A DNA stretch of 64,000 nucleotides from Gnetum montanum (GCA_015680685.1 MNCI01001941.1:799318-863317); one strand, 5' to 3'; shown: positions 12,041 through 23,722, counted from the stretch's first letter. Program-made: numbers and translations. Notes: generated by a model from the sequence alone, not told the origin.

Positions 12041-12660
12041 CATCACCCAAAAGGAGGGGATCATGAAATGCCTCTAATCACTAACCTCTATATCATTATC
12101 ATCCTCATCAAAGCTAGCCTTTCCACAAGTGAACCAATAAGTATCTTCATCATCATCATCACTACTGGTACTGAAGCTAAAGACCTTCTATTTATCATCA
12201 TTGGAAATAGATACTATGATTGGAGCTCTTCAGGGATCAAGCTTTATCCAAAATCTTAATGATGAATGGAAAGAATATGAAGCCTATTAGAAAGAATAAG
12301 AAGTATCCTTCTATTGATAAGTTTTAGGAGCAACTTACTCCCAATAAGCTATGGCACCAAAAATGCTTTTCATTACTTATTGCTCAAAAGATTCAGAAAC
12401 ATCCTCTTGTAAGTATGAACTCAGTTCAAGCCAATCAGGATTAAGAATAGGCTCTCCATAGATACATGTAGGTGATGTGGCAAGATAATCAAAATTAGAT
12501 CCATTTCTCAAAGCATACCCTTGAGGTGGACCAGCTATAGTAGAATGACTAGCTAGAGCTAGAATATCCTCATCATCATCTAAGAAATGAGGAGTAGTAA
12601 TCTCCTTAAACTACTACCATTTGAAGTGGGTGATAGGCCTCCTACATCCATTCACTTATG
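12040..12660 (-). pseudogene. Unrecognised coding remnant inside the copia-type element
   Basis: Reading minus from about 12660 gives a fairly open frame with protein-like composition: an acidic run (HFLDDDEDILALASHS), then AGPPQGYALRNGSNFDYLA and YGEPILNPDWLELSSYLQED, ending in stops around 12340. It does not look like copia gag or pol. It lies downstream (minus sense) of copy 2 of the repeated module and may belong to the same unidentified element. Family unknown. Confidence 0.35.
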
Positions 12661-13035
12661 CAAGTAAGAGAGATTTTATCTAATAATCCCTAAGATTTTT
12701 CCAAAGGGTTTTAACACCTTTGTTAACACTGACATCACCTTTACACATACAAATTTTGATCTTTTAAGCTAAGGAGAGATCCTAGATTGAGATTTTGCTT
12801 ACTTCCTTCTTGCCTTCAGAGGTGGAGAATCTGTGGCTTAAAAATCTACAAGTGTGATCCTCATCTTCTCTAAAAACTCTATAAGACTTCTCTTCCCCTT
12901 AAGAAGAGGCATATTAGGGATAGGAACACCTGCCTATACAATGAACTAATAAGAAGATGCTTTCCATAAACCTTTCCTATAGTAAATAAACCTAGCATGT
13001 CCTTATAAAAAATGTGTTCCAAGTATGATTATTAC

Positions 13036-14265
13036 TAAATTAGAAGAAAATAGAGCACAAATGCTTGTATGGGTAATAGATAGTTATAGCTTCCTCCTTT
13101 TATAATAATGTTATATAAGACAATAAGTGAGATTGTGGAAGCATCTTGGAATATTTTACACCTATAAACATTCCCAATTCTAAGAGAAAATGAATTACCA
13201 AAAATGACATTACAAAATTCATCTTGAAAAACTATAATTACATCATTGGTGAAGATATCACTCATGGAATGTATATAAACCATATGTACCTCAAAGATGG
13301 AAATCCCAAGGATAGCATTTACTATTTGGGGTAAAACCTCAATTACAATTTTCCTAACAATAGAAGTAAAAGCCCTAATAGTAACATTAGTAATAGCAAT
13401 ATTACAATATAGTTCTATGTTTAATATCTTAGGTTCACAATAAATCATAGAAATAATTGAAGCCCATCCAATAGCTTAGAATAATGTCATTAATTCATTT
13501 TGACAATACTGCTAAAAACTAAGATTTCTTTTAGAGCCAATGGAGATAGAATGAGTTATCTCAAACTAATGTAGAGCATATATAGAATGAAATTGAGGTT
13601 GATATATGTTTATCTTGATTCTTGAAGCTTACATTGTGCTTTTTCCTTTGTGAGGAGGCACCATTGATGTACCAATATTCTTGTGTATCATAAGTTTATG
13701 TAAGGATTGTAAGAAATGGACTAATAAATGTAGCTAGGAGGAAGCTCTTGTTAACTACGCTAGGATTTCCAAAGTTTTTGAGACATCAAATGTGAAGAAA
13801 AAATTGATTTGATTTATATAATCGACTCCATAGTGAGATTTTTCTCACAACTTATACATCCCACCTATAAGTGGGACATCTCACTAGTGATGAACCTATT
13901 ATCAATGGAATGTCCAAGAATTGAATAAGATGTCCTAAGTGGGACAACTTACAAAAAGGTGGGACATTCGAACATAAATTTGGCTCTTCAAGAAAGAGTT
14001 ATTTGACAAGAATGAGGATTATAGGGAATACTACCAAGGACAATAGTTATTATAAAACTATGCTAAAAATGCAGGTCAAGAAAATTTCTTACAATTACTT
14101 ATCTATACTTACCTTACTTACTCTTGTGAGGGTGTGATTCTTTTGTTTATTTAAAGTGAGGTTCTCTCTTCAGAGTACCTCATCTATGATCAATAAAAAT
14201 CTCATGTATCCCATATTTTTGGTTTTCCTTTGTAAAATTATTTGTTGTTTGATTTATAATATAAG
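13036..14265 (-). repeat. 1.2-kb repeated module, copy 2, with a 137-codon reading frame
   Basis: Direct repeat of 7760-8990. The frame 13448-13035 shares FQDEFCNVIFGNS, IHSMSDIF and NIELYCNIAITNV with copy 1. Homology continues to the GTATATGTTCT region near 14265 and then stops. This copy sits between gag and the left LTR of the copia-type element, so it may have been inserted there or carried by the element. Confidence 0.6.
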
Positions 14266-14449
14266 TATATGTTCTCTATTCCTCCTTCTTCTATTTGATT
14301 CTCCATACTTCTTTGAGCTGTAAGGTATTCTTTCTAGGAACTCTGAATAAGACTAAGAAATCATATTATATGACCAAGTATTCATGTGATAATGTTTTAT
14401 TTTAAATGAAAATATGAGTGTTCATGTCCAAACTTATCCTAATAATAGC

Positions 14450-15882
14450 ACTTAATTTGTCTTACTTAGGCAAGATGATCAAAACTTATAGTCCCATTTG
14501 AATGAAGTTCTTGGGAAGTTCTAAATTTCTTACTAGCTTCCTAATCCACTTTTGTCATGTGGATCTCTTCCTTGTACAAGTCTCTCATTTATAAGCTTTG
14601 TATCTCCAAGATCTTTTCCAGTCTACTCACATGAGGATGTTAGTTTTTGATTCTCATCCCTTAGACCTAAGGTTTCTTATGAGAGATTTAAATATTTTTG
14701 ATTGATTTTGGATAATTCTAAATCTTTATCATTTAAGGCTTTCTTCAACTTAATGCATATGCTTTGAAAATATATAATTTCATTACATAGTAAGACATAC
14801 ATTTCTTTAATAGTTACTTTGGGTTCTTCAGTTTCCATCACTAAATTTTCATCAACAAGAGCCATACATATAAGATTTGATTTTGAGGAGGTATCATTGA
14901 TTTCATCTTTACTTTGTTCATTATCATAGCTTTTATAGAGATTTTTCTTTTTTGTATCAGCTTCTAATTGGTCCTTCTTTGCAAACTTGTCAACACATGA
15001 ACTTTCAAAGGCCACATGACCTCTACCATCATAAACCCAACATTCTATAGAGGATGCATCAAGATTTCAACTTTTAAAATTCTTACCTCTTTTCTTACCT
15101 TTGGTGTCAAATTGGTTGAAGATTTTTCCTTTTCTTGCAAGTAATCTTTGCATTCTCCTTAACAAGAAAGATAATTCATCCTCACTATTCACTTCATGTT
15201 CAAGTGGCTTCTTCTCCTTTGATGAACTTTTAAGGGCAATAGTATTTTCTTTGATTGCACCTTCACTAATGAGATTCATCTCATAGGGAAAAACTACATG
15301 TTGTAGCTCTTCAAATTATAGGACTAAAAAATCTCTAATTTTCTCCATAGTTGTTACCTTAGGTTTGAATTCAGGCTACAAGATTCTTATCATTTTGATG
15401 ATAAAATCACTTTCAAGTAGAATCTTATCCATTTCTTTGATGGCTATAACAAGATCATTAGCTCTTTAAAAGTAGTCTTTAATTTTCTCTCCTTCTTTCA
15501 TTTTCAATATATTGTACTCACTTTGAAAAACTAGAAGCTTTGATTATTTTATAACTGATGTACCTTCATATGTTACTTCTACCATTTTCCAAATTTCTTT
15601 AGTAGTTTTACATCTAGATACTCTATTAAATTTTGATTTACTCAAGGCATAATAATTTTTTACTTTTGAATTGAACATGAACTTATATTTTTCATCTTGT
15701 GTCCATTTGCTTCTTGGCTTGGTAGCTCTTGTGGTGTTGTCTATGGATGTCATGTATCCTTCAAGAATGGGCTCCCAAAGTTTGAACTCCATGGATTTGG
15801 AAAATCCTTCCATTCTAGCCTTCTAATACATGAATTCAATTCCATTAATCATTAGTGGCTTGGTATATGATGTCCCTTTCAT
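14450..15882 (-). pseudogene. gag of the Ty1/copia-type element
   Basis: The ATG at 15882 (minus) starts MKGTSYTKPLMINGIEFMY, followed by a stop where relatives have W, then KARMEGFSKSMEFKLWE. This is the usual start of plant copia gag. 15813-15544 is open and ends ...KTTKEIWKMVEVTYEGTS, a hallmark of the copia gag fold. A Lys-rich segment (15279-15067) precedes a zinc knuckle reading CWVYDGRGHVAFESSC, in which the second and fourth ligands are changed. A C-terminal coiled region follows (VTIKEMYVLLCNEIIYF..., 15015-14677). It lies directly downstream of the primer site and is broken by stops. Confidence 0.82.
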
Positions 15883-15923
15883 TGTTCACTCTTGAGATGT
15901 AAAGCTTCAAACTTGAGAGTACT

Positions 15924-15937
15924 GGGCTTCAATATCA
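15924..15937 (-). promoter_or_regulatory. Primer-binding site, decayed initiator tRNA-Met type
   Basis: The minus strand reads TGATATTGAAGCCC against TGGTATCAGAGCCC; the differences are transitions. It sits two bases inside the LTR that starts at 15940 and 40 bp upstream of the gag start. Confidence 0.65.
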
Positions 15938-15939
15938 CT

Positions 15940-16919
15940 TGAGTACTAAGAACTTAGAAGGGGGGTTGAATAAGTTCCCCAAATCAAACCACAAAAACAT
16001 TTATGTGGTTGTCCAACTTGGGTATGTCGACACTTGAAGGGTAGAATCCTTACACATATTCAAACTTCATTCCTTCAAAACTTGGTCTAAATGACACTAC
16101 AACCTTTAGAATGTTTGAGCTTTGCTCAGAGTGTTTTGTCACTACAAACACACTCTACCTCACAAGGCCCCAATAAGTTCAAAATGTAATTTCAAAGATC
16201 CCACAACCTTCACAAAGATGTAATCTACACTCAGAGTGTTTTCACGCTGGAAACATAATCAACCCCACAAGGTTCCAACAAGCTTACAAGATGCCTTCTT
16301 GCAAGAAGCACATCAATCCCATAGGGATACAAATAGAGAAAAAGAATCAAGGAGATAATGTAACTCACTTTACAAATTCCTTGCACTTAGGCACACATAC
16401 AACAATTTACAAATGATGGAAAAATAAGGAATAAAGATAATTCACTTAATATACAATAATGGGATTGATCAATGAATAGTGCTTGTATGTTTCCCAAGAA
16501 TTCCATTTTGTTTTATAGCCTTTTACTTTTGAAATCCTCCTTGGAATTCATACAATGTCTAGGAAATGGCTAATTGGAATATTCCATTCATGCTTGAAAT
16601 ATTTATCTAAAAACATCCTTCATTTAGGTGGGATGTATCATAGAAAATTAAGATGTCTCACTTGGAACATTAGAGTAGAAACTAGAAAGTTTCTTATTTA
16701 TTTAGGACATCTAGCCTACAATTGGACTTTGAACTCTGATACATTCTTATAAAATTTACATCATCTTATTAGATCTCAAAAGGTCTTCTTTTGGCTTATA
16801 GACTTCATTTTCTAATTAATACTTTGTGTCATCTTAGATTAGTATCCTAGCTCTCATTTTCCATCCCATATCTTATTTTTCATCCTAGCTCTCATTTTGT
16901 CATCCTAGCTCTCATCTCA
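15940..16919 (-). repeat. 5' LTR of the Ty1/copia-type element
   Basis: Starts TGAGTACTAAGAACTTAGAA next to the primer site and ends near CTCATCTCA at 16919. The AACTTAGAAGG-GGTTGAATAAG segment, the CACAAGGCCCC block and the CATCCTAGCTCTC words at the end are shared with 10420-11450. Confidence 0.65.
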
Positions 16920-16923
16920 ACTA

Positions 16924-17285
16924 AGGATCAAGACCTTAGAAGGAGGGTTAAATAAGTTCACCAAAATAAAATTTCACTAGCCACATGAACACACCAAATT
17001 TTACATCATTCCCCAACTGGGTATGTACACACTCTAAGGATAGAATCCATGTACATATTTGGACTTTATTTCTTCAAAAATGTGGTTTAGAGGACACCAT
17101 AACTTTTACAAGATTTGAGCTCCATTGTGGAGAGTTTCATTGCTATGAAACTTCTCAACCTTGCAAGGTTCCAAAAGCTCAAAATATGGTTCAAAGGACA
17201 CCACACCCTATCCAAGCTCTAAGATCTACTTCAAAGTGTTAAATTGTAGCAAAACCACTCAATCCTACAAGGTCCCTATTAGAAT
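16924..17285 (-). repeat. Third, partial copia LTR truncated by the Tat element
   Basis: Directly after the LTR at 15940-16919 the LTR sequence starts again (ACCTTAGAAGGAGGGTTAAA, then CCCAACTGGGTATGT, CTCAACCTTGCAAGGTTCC). It stops at 17285, where the Tat LTR begins. The head-to-tail arrangement may reflect a neighbouring insertion of the same family or LTR recombination. Confidence 0.6.
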
Positions 17286-19204
17286 TGGAAATCTTGATTG
17301 CTAGAATGGAAAATTAAAAGATCCAAGCACTAAAATAGTTTTAACCCTAAGTCCCAAGGGCCTCTAGAAAATGAGACTTAAGGTATCATGGACAGCCTTG
17401 CTGATCACCCATAGAATTATGAATTGTAAAATGGAAGTGATTTTGAAATTGTAAATGTAAATCGAAACATAGACAAAAATAGCCTATTGAAAATGTAGAT
17501 AGAAATGGCCTATTAAAAATGGTAATAGAAAATGAAATTACATTTATAGAAATAAGTGTAGAGATAAAACAAAACCAAAATTTGAACAACAAAAACCAAC
17601 AAATTTATAAAAGAATATAAAAGAGGTTGAGTTCATGATGTACAAGTTTATGCCAAGGGCACAGGAATTTGCTCACCAAAGCTTGAAGTCCATTGGAGAA
17701 GGCTACCTCCACAATCTAGTTCCTTTCTAGTTTCAACCTACTATAACTTTCCATCAGTTTTCACCTAGTCAAGTATGTGGGGATGGGATTTTCATTGCAC
17801 TTTTGGCACAATGAAAATCATATGGAAGTCTTTGTGCCTAGCATAGTCCCAATTTCTACCATCAAACAACACTACCGAGTGAGGATGTGATAGCTACAAT
17901 GGGTTTTGTTGGCTACCAATGGAGATAGAAATGGGATAGGGTCTACAATTTCAGCAAAAATGACAATTACATGGAGGTGTTTATGCCTAGCATAGTGCTA
18001 GTTTCTACTACTGAAAATTGTAGTTGGACTACAAATGGGTTTGATGGATGATGGATGTGGTTACTACCACATAGAATGCAAAGTGCCAAAGTTTGGAACC
18101 ACTATATGGAATGACAAGTGTTGAGATTCAAAACTACTGGATGTGACGTCAATGCAAAATTTTTGAATTGTTGTATGTAATGCCAATGCAAAATTTCTGA
18201 ATATTGTAAAGGTTGCAAAATGTCAAAGTTCAGAACCACTATATGGAATGCCAAGTGCCAAGATTTAGAACCATTGTATGTGATGCTAATGCAAACTTTT
18301 GAAACCTTGAAATGGTGTTAATGTTGGATTTTTATAAGTTAGGATTTTCATTTTTGGGACTACCATTGATTGCTAATAAATTGGTGTTGATTATGGGTTG
18401 CAGTGATTACTATTGCTAGCATATTCAACCAACTATTGTCAGCATAGTCAGCCAACTACTACCAATGTAGTCAGTCAACTACTACTCAACATAGTCATCC
18501 AACTATTGTTACCGTAGTTAGCCAACTACTACCATCATAGTTAGGTAACTATTGCCAGCCTAGTTGGTATTTATAGTAAGTCCATAATGGACTACATCCA
18601 TAAAAATCATCCATTTACTATAAATAGTAAATACGCATTTGTAACAATGCTGAAGGCTTTTGAAATGGAAAAAAAATGGTAGAAAAAAAGACAAATAAAA
18701 ACTATAGAAATGGTGAAACTTGTTATGGAAAGTGTTTTTTATACTAGCCATTGTTGGCTTGGGATGACTATGTTGGTTTTTTTTTTTTTTGAAGAAGTGG
18801 TCATTCTCACAATTTTAATGTTGCACTTCTACCAAGTCTTCATAGTAACTATGTTAACTACTATAGCTACTATGGCCACTATGACTGCTATAGCTATTGA
18901 GCCAACTAAGCGTACTGAAAATGGCTCCAATGTAGTTGTGGCTATACCACTACAAAAACTCATGAAAATGCCATTTTTAGCTATTCCAAAGGCATTTTTG
19001 GCTTTCCCAGGCCCAGATATGGTTGTGGAATACCTATTTCTAGTTGGGAAATGAGGTAATAATAACTTTTGAAGTAGTTTTTAGCCCCAAAAAGTTGAAA
19101 TATGCAAGATTGTAGCCTATGTACTACATATTTTACATTTACAATGGAACTTTGCCTCCAGGTAAAAATGTGGGATTTACAACATGAATTTTGGTGGTGT
19201 TTCA
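17286..19204 (-). repeat. 3' LTR of the Tat-lineage element
   Basis: Its inner end GGTGGTGTTTCA, followed by TTGGCCCCTCTTT, is the same as the inner end of the LTR at 28825-30621. The outer end (TTGATTGCTAGAATGG, AACCCTAAGTCCC, AAGGGCCT) aligns with GTTGATGGCTAGAACACC... there. The middle is diverged, so this is a related subfamily. 18710-19054 (plus) is open but consists of simple ATGGCCACTATG-like words, and I do not regard it as a gene. Confidence 0.65.
18405..18560. repeat. Degenerate ~25-bp tandem repeat inside the Tat LTR
   Basis: About six units of the form GCATAGTCAGCCAACTACTA follow one another, with variants such as ATGTAGTCAGTCAACTACTA and CATAGTCATCCAACTATTG. The CATAGTC core is the same word seen in the palindromes and tandem repeats of the other LTRs in this window. 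Confidence 0.7.
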
Positions 19205-19217
19205 TTGGCCCCTCTTT
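19205..19217 (-). promoter_or_regulatory. Polypurine tract of the Tat-lineage element
   Basis: The minus strand reads AAAGAGGGGCCAA immediately before the 3' LTR. This is where plus-strand DNA synthesis is primed. The identical tract occurs at 30622-30634 in the second Tat-type element. Confidence 0.75.
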
Positions 19218-19556
19218 GTTGATGTTTGGAGGATTAACCTGAGAGACATTAACAAAGAATACAAAATATCACTATAGGTCCATCACCAACGTCTTTCCTC
19301 TATGCTTGATTCAATAGTATCAAACCATGCTCAAGAGTGTTCATGATGATGGAGTAAGGCTATGATGATGAAATAGTAATGAGATCATGAAGAAATGGTC
19401 ATGAAGGCTAAAAAATATTGGTCAAATAGTTCAAGATATGCACTTCATGTTTAGAAGTATGGTTTGCTTAGAAGATGTGTTTGAAGAACCAACACTTCAT
19501 TCCAAGGCAATGTGCTCCTTACCAAGGCTAATTTTGATATGATTTTCCTAATGAGT

Positions 19557-19760
19557 GAGATATGTTACACTCAATGGACCTAGGGTTTTCCCATCAAGTG
19601 AGGTGTGTTACACTTGATGGACTTAGTGTTTTCCCACTAAATGAGATGTGTTACATTCAAGTGGAATTGGGGTTTTTTCATCAAATGAGGTATCTTACAC
19701 CTGATGAACTTAGCATTTTCCCACTAAACAAGATGTGTTACATTCAAGTGGACTTGGAGG
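19557..19760. repeat. 43-bp tandem repeat, about five units, in the Tat 3' untranslated region
   Basis: The word GTTAC (CTTAC in one unit) recurs at 19564, 19607, 19650, 19694 and 19737, a spacing of 43, 43, 44 and 43. Units read GAGATGTGTTACACT, about a dozen bases, then TTTTCCCA(C/T)(C/T)AAATGA. Tandem repeats in the 3' untranslated regions of Tat elements are known. Confidence 0.85.
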
Positions 19761-20267
19761 TGGAGCACAAAGAAGGGATGTCATATGGCCATGATGCATG
19801 AGTGTCAACATAGGTCATCATTATTGCTCAAGATACAGAATGTTATAATTATGTTATAAATTCAAGCTCAAAGAAAATGATGTGGAACATGCACTCTTGG
19901 ATAAATTTACCGAATCTTGCACATCAAGGTTATGTGATGAATTGCTATCATGATGAGTTGCACTCTTGTGATGGCTCAAGGCTTCATCCTATGAACATAG
20001 CTCCAAGAGAACTAAAAAACTAGAGAGATAAATCATGTTCTTACAATGAGGTACATTGAGCCATGTAGGATGATTCAACAAATCTAACCACCTAAAGTCA
20101 CGTGTTGCTAGTTGAAGGGCCTAGTAGGCTGCATTGTAGATTTAAGACCTCAATAGGCCAAGGTGCTAGTTTAGGATCATAGAGAACCATAGAGATTAGG
20201 CTCACTTATTTATATTCATCAATATTATGGATACTACAAGCTACATTTAGTATGGTTTGAGATAGGA

Positions 20268-21330
20268 ATGATTGACCATATTGGCCAACTTATTCCCATC
20301 CATGTCTGCTATCTAGTAGGTTCCATTGTTGTAGGCCTTAGTGATAAAGAAAGGTCCTTCCTAGGTGGCTGAGAATTTGTCTACATGCTCGCGAATGATC
20401 TTAAGGACTAGGTCTTCCTCCTTCCACTTGCACTTACCCAAGTTATAATGGTATTGGTTTTTCTACCTATCTTAGTAGCACTCAATTTGAGCAAGTGTTC
20501 ATCCCTATTGCTCCTCCACCGAGTCTAGGTCCATGGTTCATAACTCCTTGTTCTACTCATCATTGATGAAGTTGGATAAGGCTACTCTGAGCAATGGTAC
20601 CTACAATTCAATAGGTAAAACAAATTTATAACCATAAACAAGACTCTAAGGGGTCATGCCTATTGTGATATGGTATTTTATTCTATAGGCCTAGATTGCA
20701 TGGACAAGCCATTCATGCCATTTGCAGCTGCTATTATTGAGTAGATTTTTGAGCAAGTTGATGATGGCCTTGTTGCTTGCTTTGTCTTATCCATTGGCCT
20801 TAGGGTAATAATGTGGCAAGAAACAGTGCTTAAATTGTAGGTCATGATAGAATTTTTTGTTTCCTGGCTACTAAACTATGATCCATTGTCTATGACTATG
20901 GTCTGAGGTATACCAAAATTGGCCAATATGTTATCTACGATAAATTCATAGACTTGTTCAGATGTAGTTTTCCTTAATGGAATAGCTTCAATCCACTTAG
21001 TAAAGTATTTAGTTGCAATAATGATGAAGCTATGCCCTATAGAAGACTTAGGCGTTATAGGTCCAATGATATCCAACCCCCACCATTGGAATGGCCAAGT
21101 AATATAAGTGGTGTGTAACTCAATTGGTGGTACATGTATGAGGTTGCTATGTTGTTGGCATGTGTCATACGTTTTGACCTTCTACAAGAAATATTTTTTC
21201 ATATAAGGCCAATAAAAACCTAATCATCTAATCTTAGTGGCCATGGCTCTAGGTCCTATATGTCCACCACAAACACCCTCATGAACCTACTCTAGGATTG
21301 TTCCAACTTTAACTCTACCCAAGCACTTAA
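20268..21330 (-). pseudogene. Integrase domain of the Tat-lineage element
   Basis: In minus order: zinc-binding remnant (HEGVCGGHIGPRAM, with the later pair reduced to YDTC), then WWGLDIIGPITP with the first catalytic Asp. KYFTKWIEAIPLRK and GIPQTIVIDNGS carry the second Asp. HYYPKANG follows, after which the Glu position reads Lys, then SNKAIINLLKNLL. The C-terminal domain (EEDLVLKIIREHVDKF, EGPFFITKAY) ends near 20268. It is interrupted by stops. The segment 21076-20876 is the longest open stretch. The C-terminal part matches the integrase scrap at 31300-31515. Confidence 0.85.
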
Positions 21331-21559
21331 GCAATATGTGATCATAGGATCATCGACATAATGTGTTATCACCTATAATGACATATTATTTTGATCATTT
21401 ACGTACAACTTTCTTTTAAGTAGTGGTTAAGCCTTGTGAATATTTACCATGCATAATATAAAACTATATATCTTCATACCACTCCTTTACAAGGGTAGTA
21501 TGAACTACGACCACAAAGGTATCCTTAGTAGTCTGTGTGATGGGAATAGTACAATCCAT

Positions 21560-21990
21560 GGTTAAGATGGATAACTTTCTAAACACATCTAGTGTAACAT
21601 TGAGGGCTAGCATCACAATGGCATTAGCTATAGAATTTTAGTTTTGGGCTATATGTTGGATATCAGCATCTGCAAATTGTTGCAATAGTTGTTTTTCTAA
21701 GTCACAATAAGGTTGTAAATGTTTGGCTTTGCATGAATAAACCTTAGTTACTTGGTTGACCATTAGTTGTGAATCACCCTTGATTATCAAACACTTAATT
21801 CTTAGGTCATCTGCTATAGTTATTCCTCTTATTAAACCCTCATACTACACTGTGTTATTGGTGCATGGAAACTCAAAACAATAGGTGAAGTGTCAAATTT
21901 CACTAGATAGAAATGTTATAATGGTAGTAATAGTAGCCCCATAGGTAGTTGAAGCTCTATCAAAGTGTATGACTACCTCATAGCCCTCAA
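21560..21990 (-). pseudogene. Archaeal-type RNase H (aRH) of the Tat-lineage element
   Basis: The minus-strand translation shows VVIHFDRASTTYGA (first Asp), then FEFPCTNNTVxYEGLIRGIT (a stop precedes the YEG glutamate), IKGDSQLMVNQV (the conserved GDSQL block) and finally NAIVMLAL. These are the landmarks of the second RNase H that Tat-lineage elements carry between the ordinary RNase H and integrase. Stops occur at least twice. This domain is the main reason for the lineage assignment. Confidence 0.8.
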
Positions 21991-22129
21991 GCACTTGGCT
22001 AATGGTGTTAACATGTTCATCAGAGAAGTCAGGGGTCTATGGTTGTTTGACCATCAATAGGAGAAACTATAAGTTATGCAGCTATAGCTTGACCTTTTGT
22101 TGAAGATTAAGAAATGTAATAAAGGTTGA

Positions 22130-22480
22130 ACTTCGCTATTATGGCTCTCCATCAAGCTATACAGCTACTCTAGTAAATATTTATCATTATGGCTCTAAGT
22201 ATGTTGACTTTGCAAATGAGGTTGACTTGGCTTCTGAAGAGGTCATGTCTCCACTTCTTTAATAAGAAGACTAGTACTAGAAAATACTTCTCTACTTTAG
22301 TGTATCATGTCTCATGGGCAACTAATGCATGGCTAAGGTAGTATACTAACATTTCTACTCCATCATCATATTTTTGACAAAGTAAAGAGGCAATGGAGAT
22401 GTTAGAGATGGCAAGATAGATGTAAAATGATTTACCCTCTTATAGAGGATAGACTATTTTTGGTTGTGCTAATTCTTGCT
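22130..22480 (-). pseudogene. RNase H domain of the Tat-lineage element
   Basis: The minus translation gives YIYLAISNISIASLLCQ, then MLVYYLSHALVAHETxYTKV, EKYFLVLVFLLKKWRHDLF and SQVNLICKVNILRA. The order and spacing match gypsy RNase H (the usual YYLSR-L-GAE-NY-P-EK segment). Several conserved acids have changed and one stop is visible. It lies between RT and the archaeal-type RNase H. Confidence 0.75.
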
Positions 22481-22489
22481 TAAGGTTTT

Positions 22490-23430
22490 CAAAGGCTTCT
22501 TGGCATTGATTTTTCCACTCATAGTGAGTCCATTTCTTAAGCAAGTGTTGCATAGGTTGTAGCTTATCCATAATCCTAACAATAAATCTATGAATAAATT
22601 ATAGTCTACCTTGTAATGCTGAAAGCTCATTAAGATTAGTAGGAATTGCTAACTTGGATATGGCCTTAACCTTATTAGTATCAACATGAATCCCTACTTC
22701 AAACACTACAAAGCCAAACATCTTACTAGTTTTGACATGGAAGACACATTTCTTAGGACTAAGTCTAAGCTCATACTTGATGCATCATTTAAGCACAAGG
22801 TCTAGGTCATAAGCATGGTCACTAGCCACCTTGGACTTAATGAATACATTGTCTATATAATCATTGAGTAATCCTAACATGTATTTACTAAAGATATACT
22901 TCACAACTCTTTGATAGATTGCTACTGCATTCTTAAGGCCAAATGGCATCATGGTATAGCAAAAGGTTCCCCAAGGGGTTATGAAGGTCATGCTAAGTTG
23001 GTGTTTTGGGTTGATTCTAATCTGGATGTATCCCAAGAACCCATCCATAAAGGAGAGCAAGGCATGTCTAGCCATAGTATCAATGAGTTGATCAATACTA
23101 GGTAAAGAAAAGTCATCCTTGATGGTTGCCTTATTTAGGTCTTGGAAGTCAATGTAAAAATGGATACTTGTGTTTTTCTAGGAACTACCACAATGTTGGA
23201 TATCCATTCTACATAGTCAAAAACTCTAATGAAACCAACTTAGTATAGCTTTGTAAGTTCATCACAAACTACCAAGGCTAAGTCTGGTCTAATCTTATGC
23301 ACTTTCTGCTTAACTAGTTTAATGCCAGGATCAAGTCTGATGTTGTTTTGGACTAGACATGGGTCCAAACCCAACATATTGTCATATGATCAAGCATAGG
23401 CCTTAATGTTGTTCTGTAGAACCTTGGTGA
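22490..23430 (-). pseudogene. Reverse transcriptase domain of the Tat-lineage element
   Basis: The piece 23075-22785 reads ALLSFMDGFLGYIQIRINPK, then TFITPWGTFCYTMMPFGLKN and LLNDYIDNVFIKSK. The catalytic YxDD box is YIDN, the second Asp having become Asn (a G-to-A change in the codon). Upstream, FIRVFDYVEWISNIVVVPRK is the fingers region, and further upstream LGLDPCLVQNNIRLDPGIK is the entry motif. A frame break near 23150 and stops disable it. Confidence 0.87.
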
Positions 23431-23440
23431 TATATTAAGC

Positions 23441-23722
23441 CTATTGAGATTCCAACAAGGAACTTAGTTTAAGGGTTTTCTCCTCACCACTATGTGTTGT
23501 GATAGGAATCTCAGCCAAAGAGTCTTTAGTAATGAAAATAGCCTGAAGGTCAAGGATTTTAACTAGGTCTTGAGGCCATTCTATAGGTTTTTCAATGGAG
23601 GCTATGTGGTTGACAAGACTCTCATGCTCAAGATCTAGACAATCAGGATTGATACATTGTTCAATATCACCATGAGGCCCACTCCGGCTCAAAGGCAAGA
23701 AAATTTTCTTCCAAATGTACAT
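23441..23722 (-). pseudogene. PR-RT linker of the Tat-lineage element
   Basis: An open 93-codon stretch containing EKPIEWPQDLVKILD and GEEKTLKLSSLLES directly upstream (minus sense) of RT. It corresponds to the spacer between protease and RT in Tat elements, where a similar EE-(K/R)-x-I-K-IG segment precedes the AWSY...G motif. Homology to Tat stops just beyond it, near 23740. Confidence 0.6.

Larger units (their letters stand above)
10420..16919 (-). mobile_element. Ty1/copia-type element with LTRs and gag but no recognisable pol
   Basis: Two direct repeats of about 1 kb (10420-11450 and 15940-16919) flank an interior with, in minus order, an initiator-Met-type primer site, gag (15882-14450) and then non-pol sequence. 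No integrase or RT could be read between 11450 and 14450. That space instead holds copy 2 of the 1.2-kb module and an unidentified frame. The element is either a deletion derivative or has been invaded. The match between the two LTRs is clear but diverged, so it is old. Confidence 0.65.

Noticed and set aside
18710-19054. 114-codon plus-strand frame with a hydrophobic start
   Set aside because: It lies inside a Tat LTR, reads through simple ACTATGGCCACTATG-like words, and is not kept in related LTRs.
19557-19760. Possible CRISPR-like array
   Set aside because: Units are contiguous and similar along their whole length, with no unique spacers. The setting is a plant retroelement.
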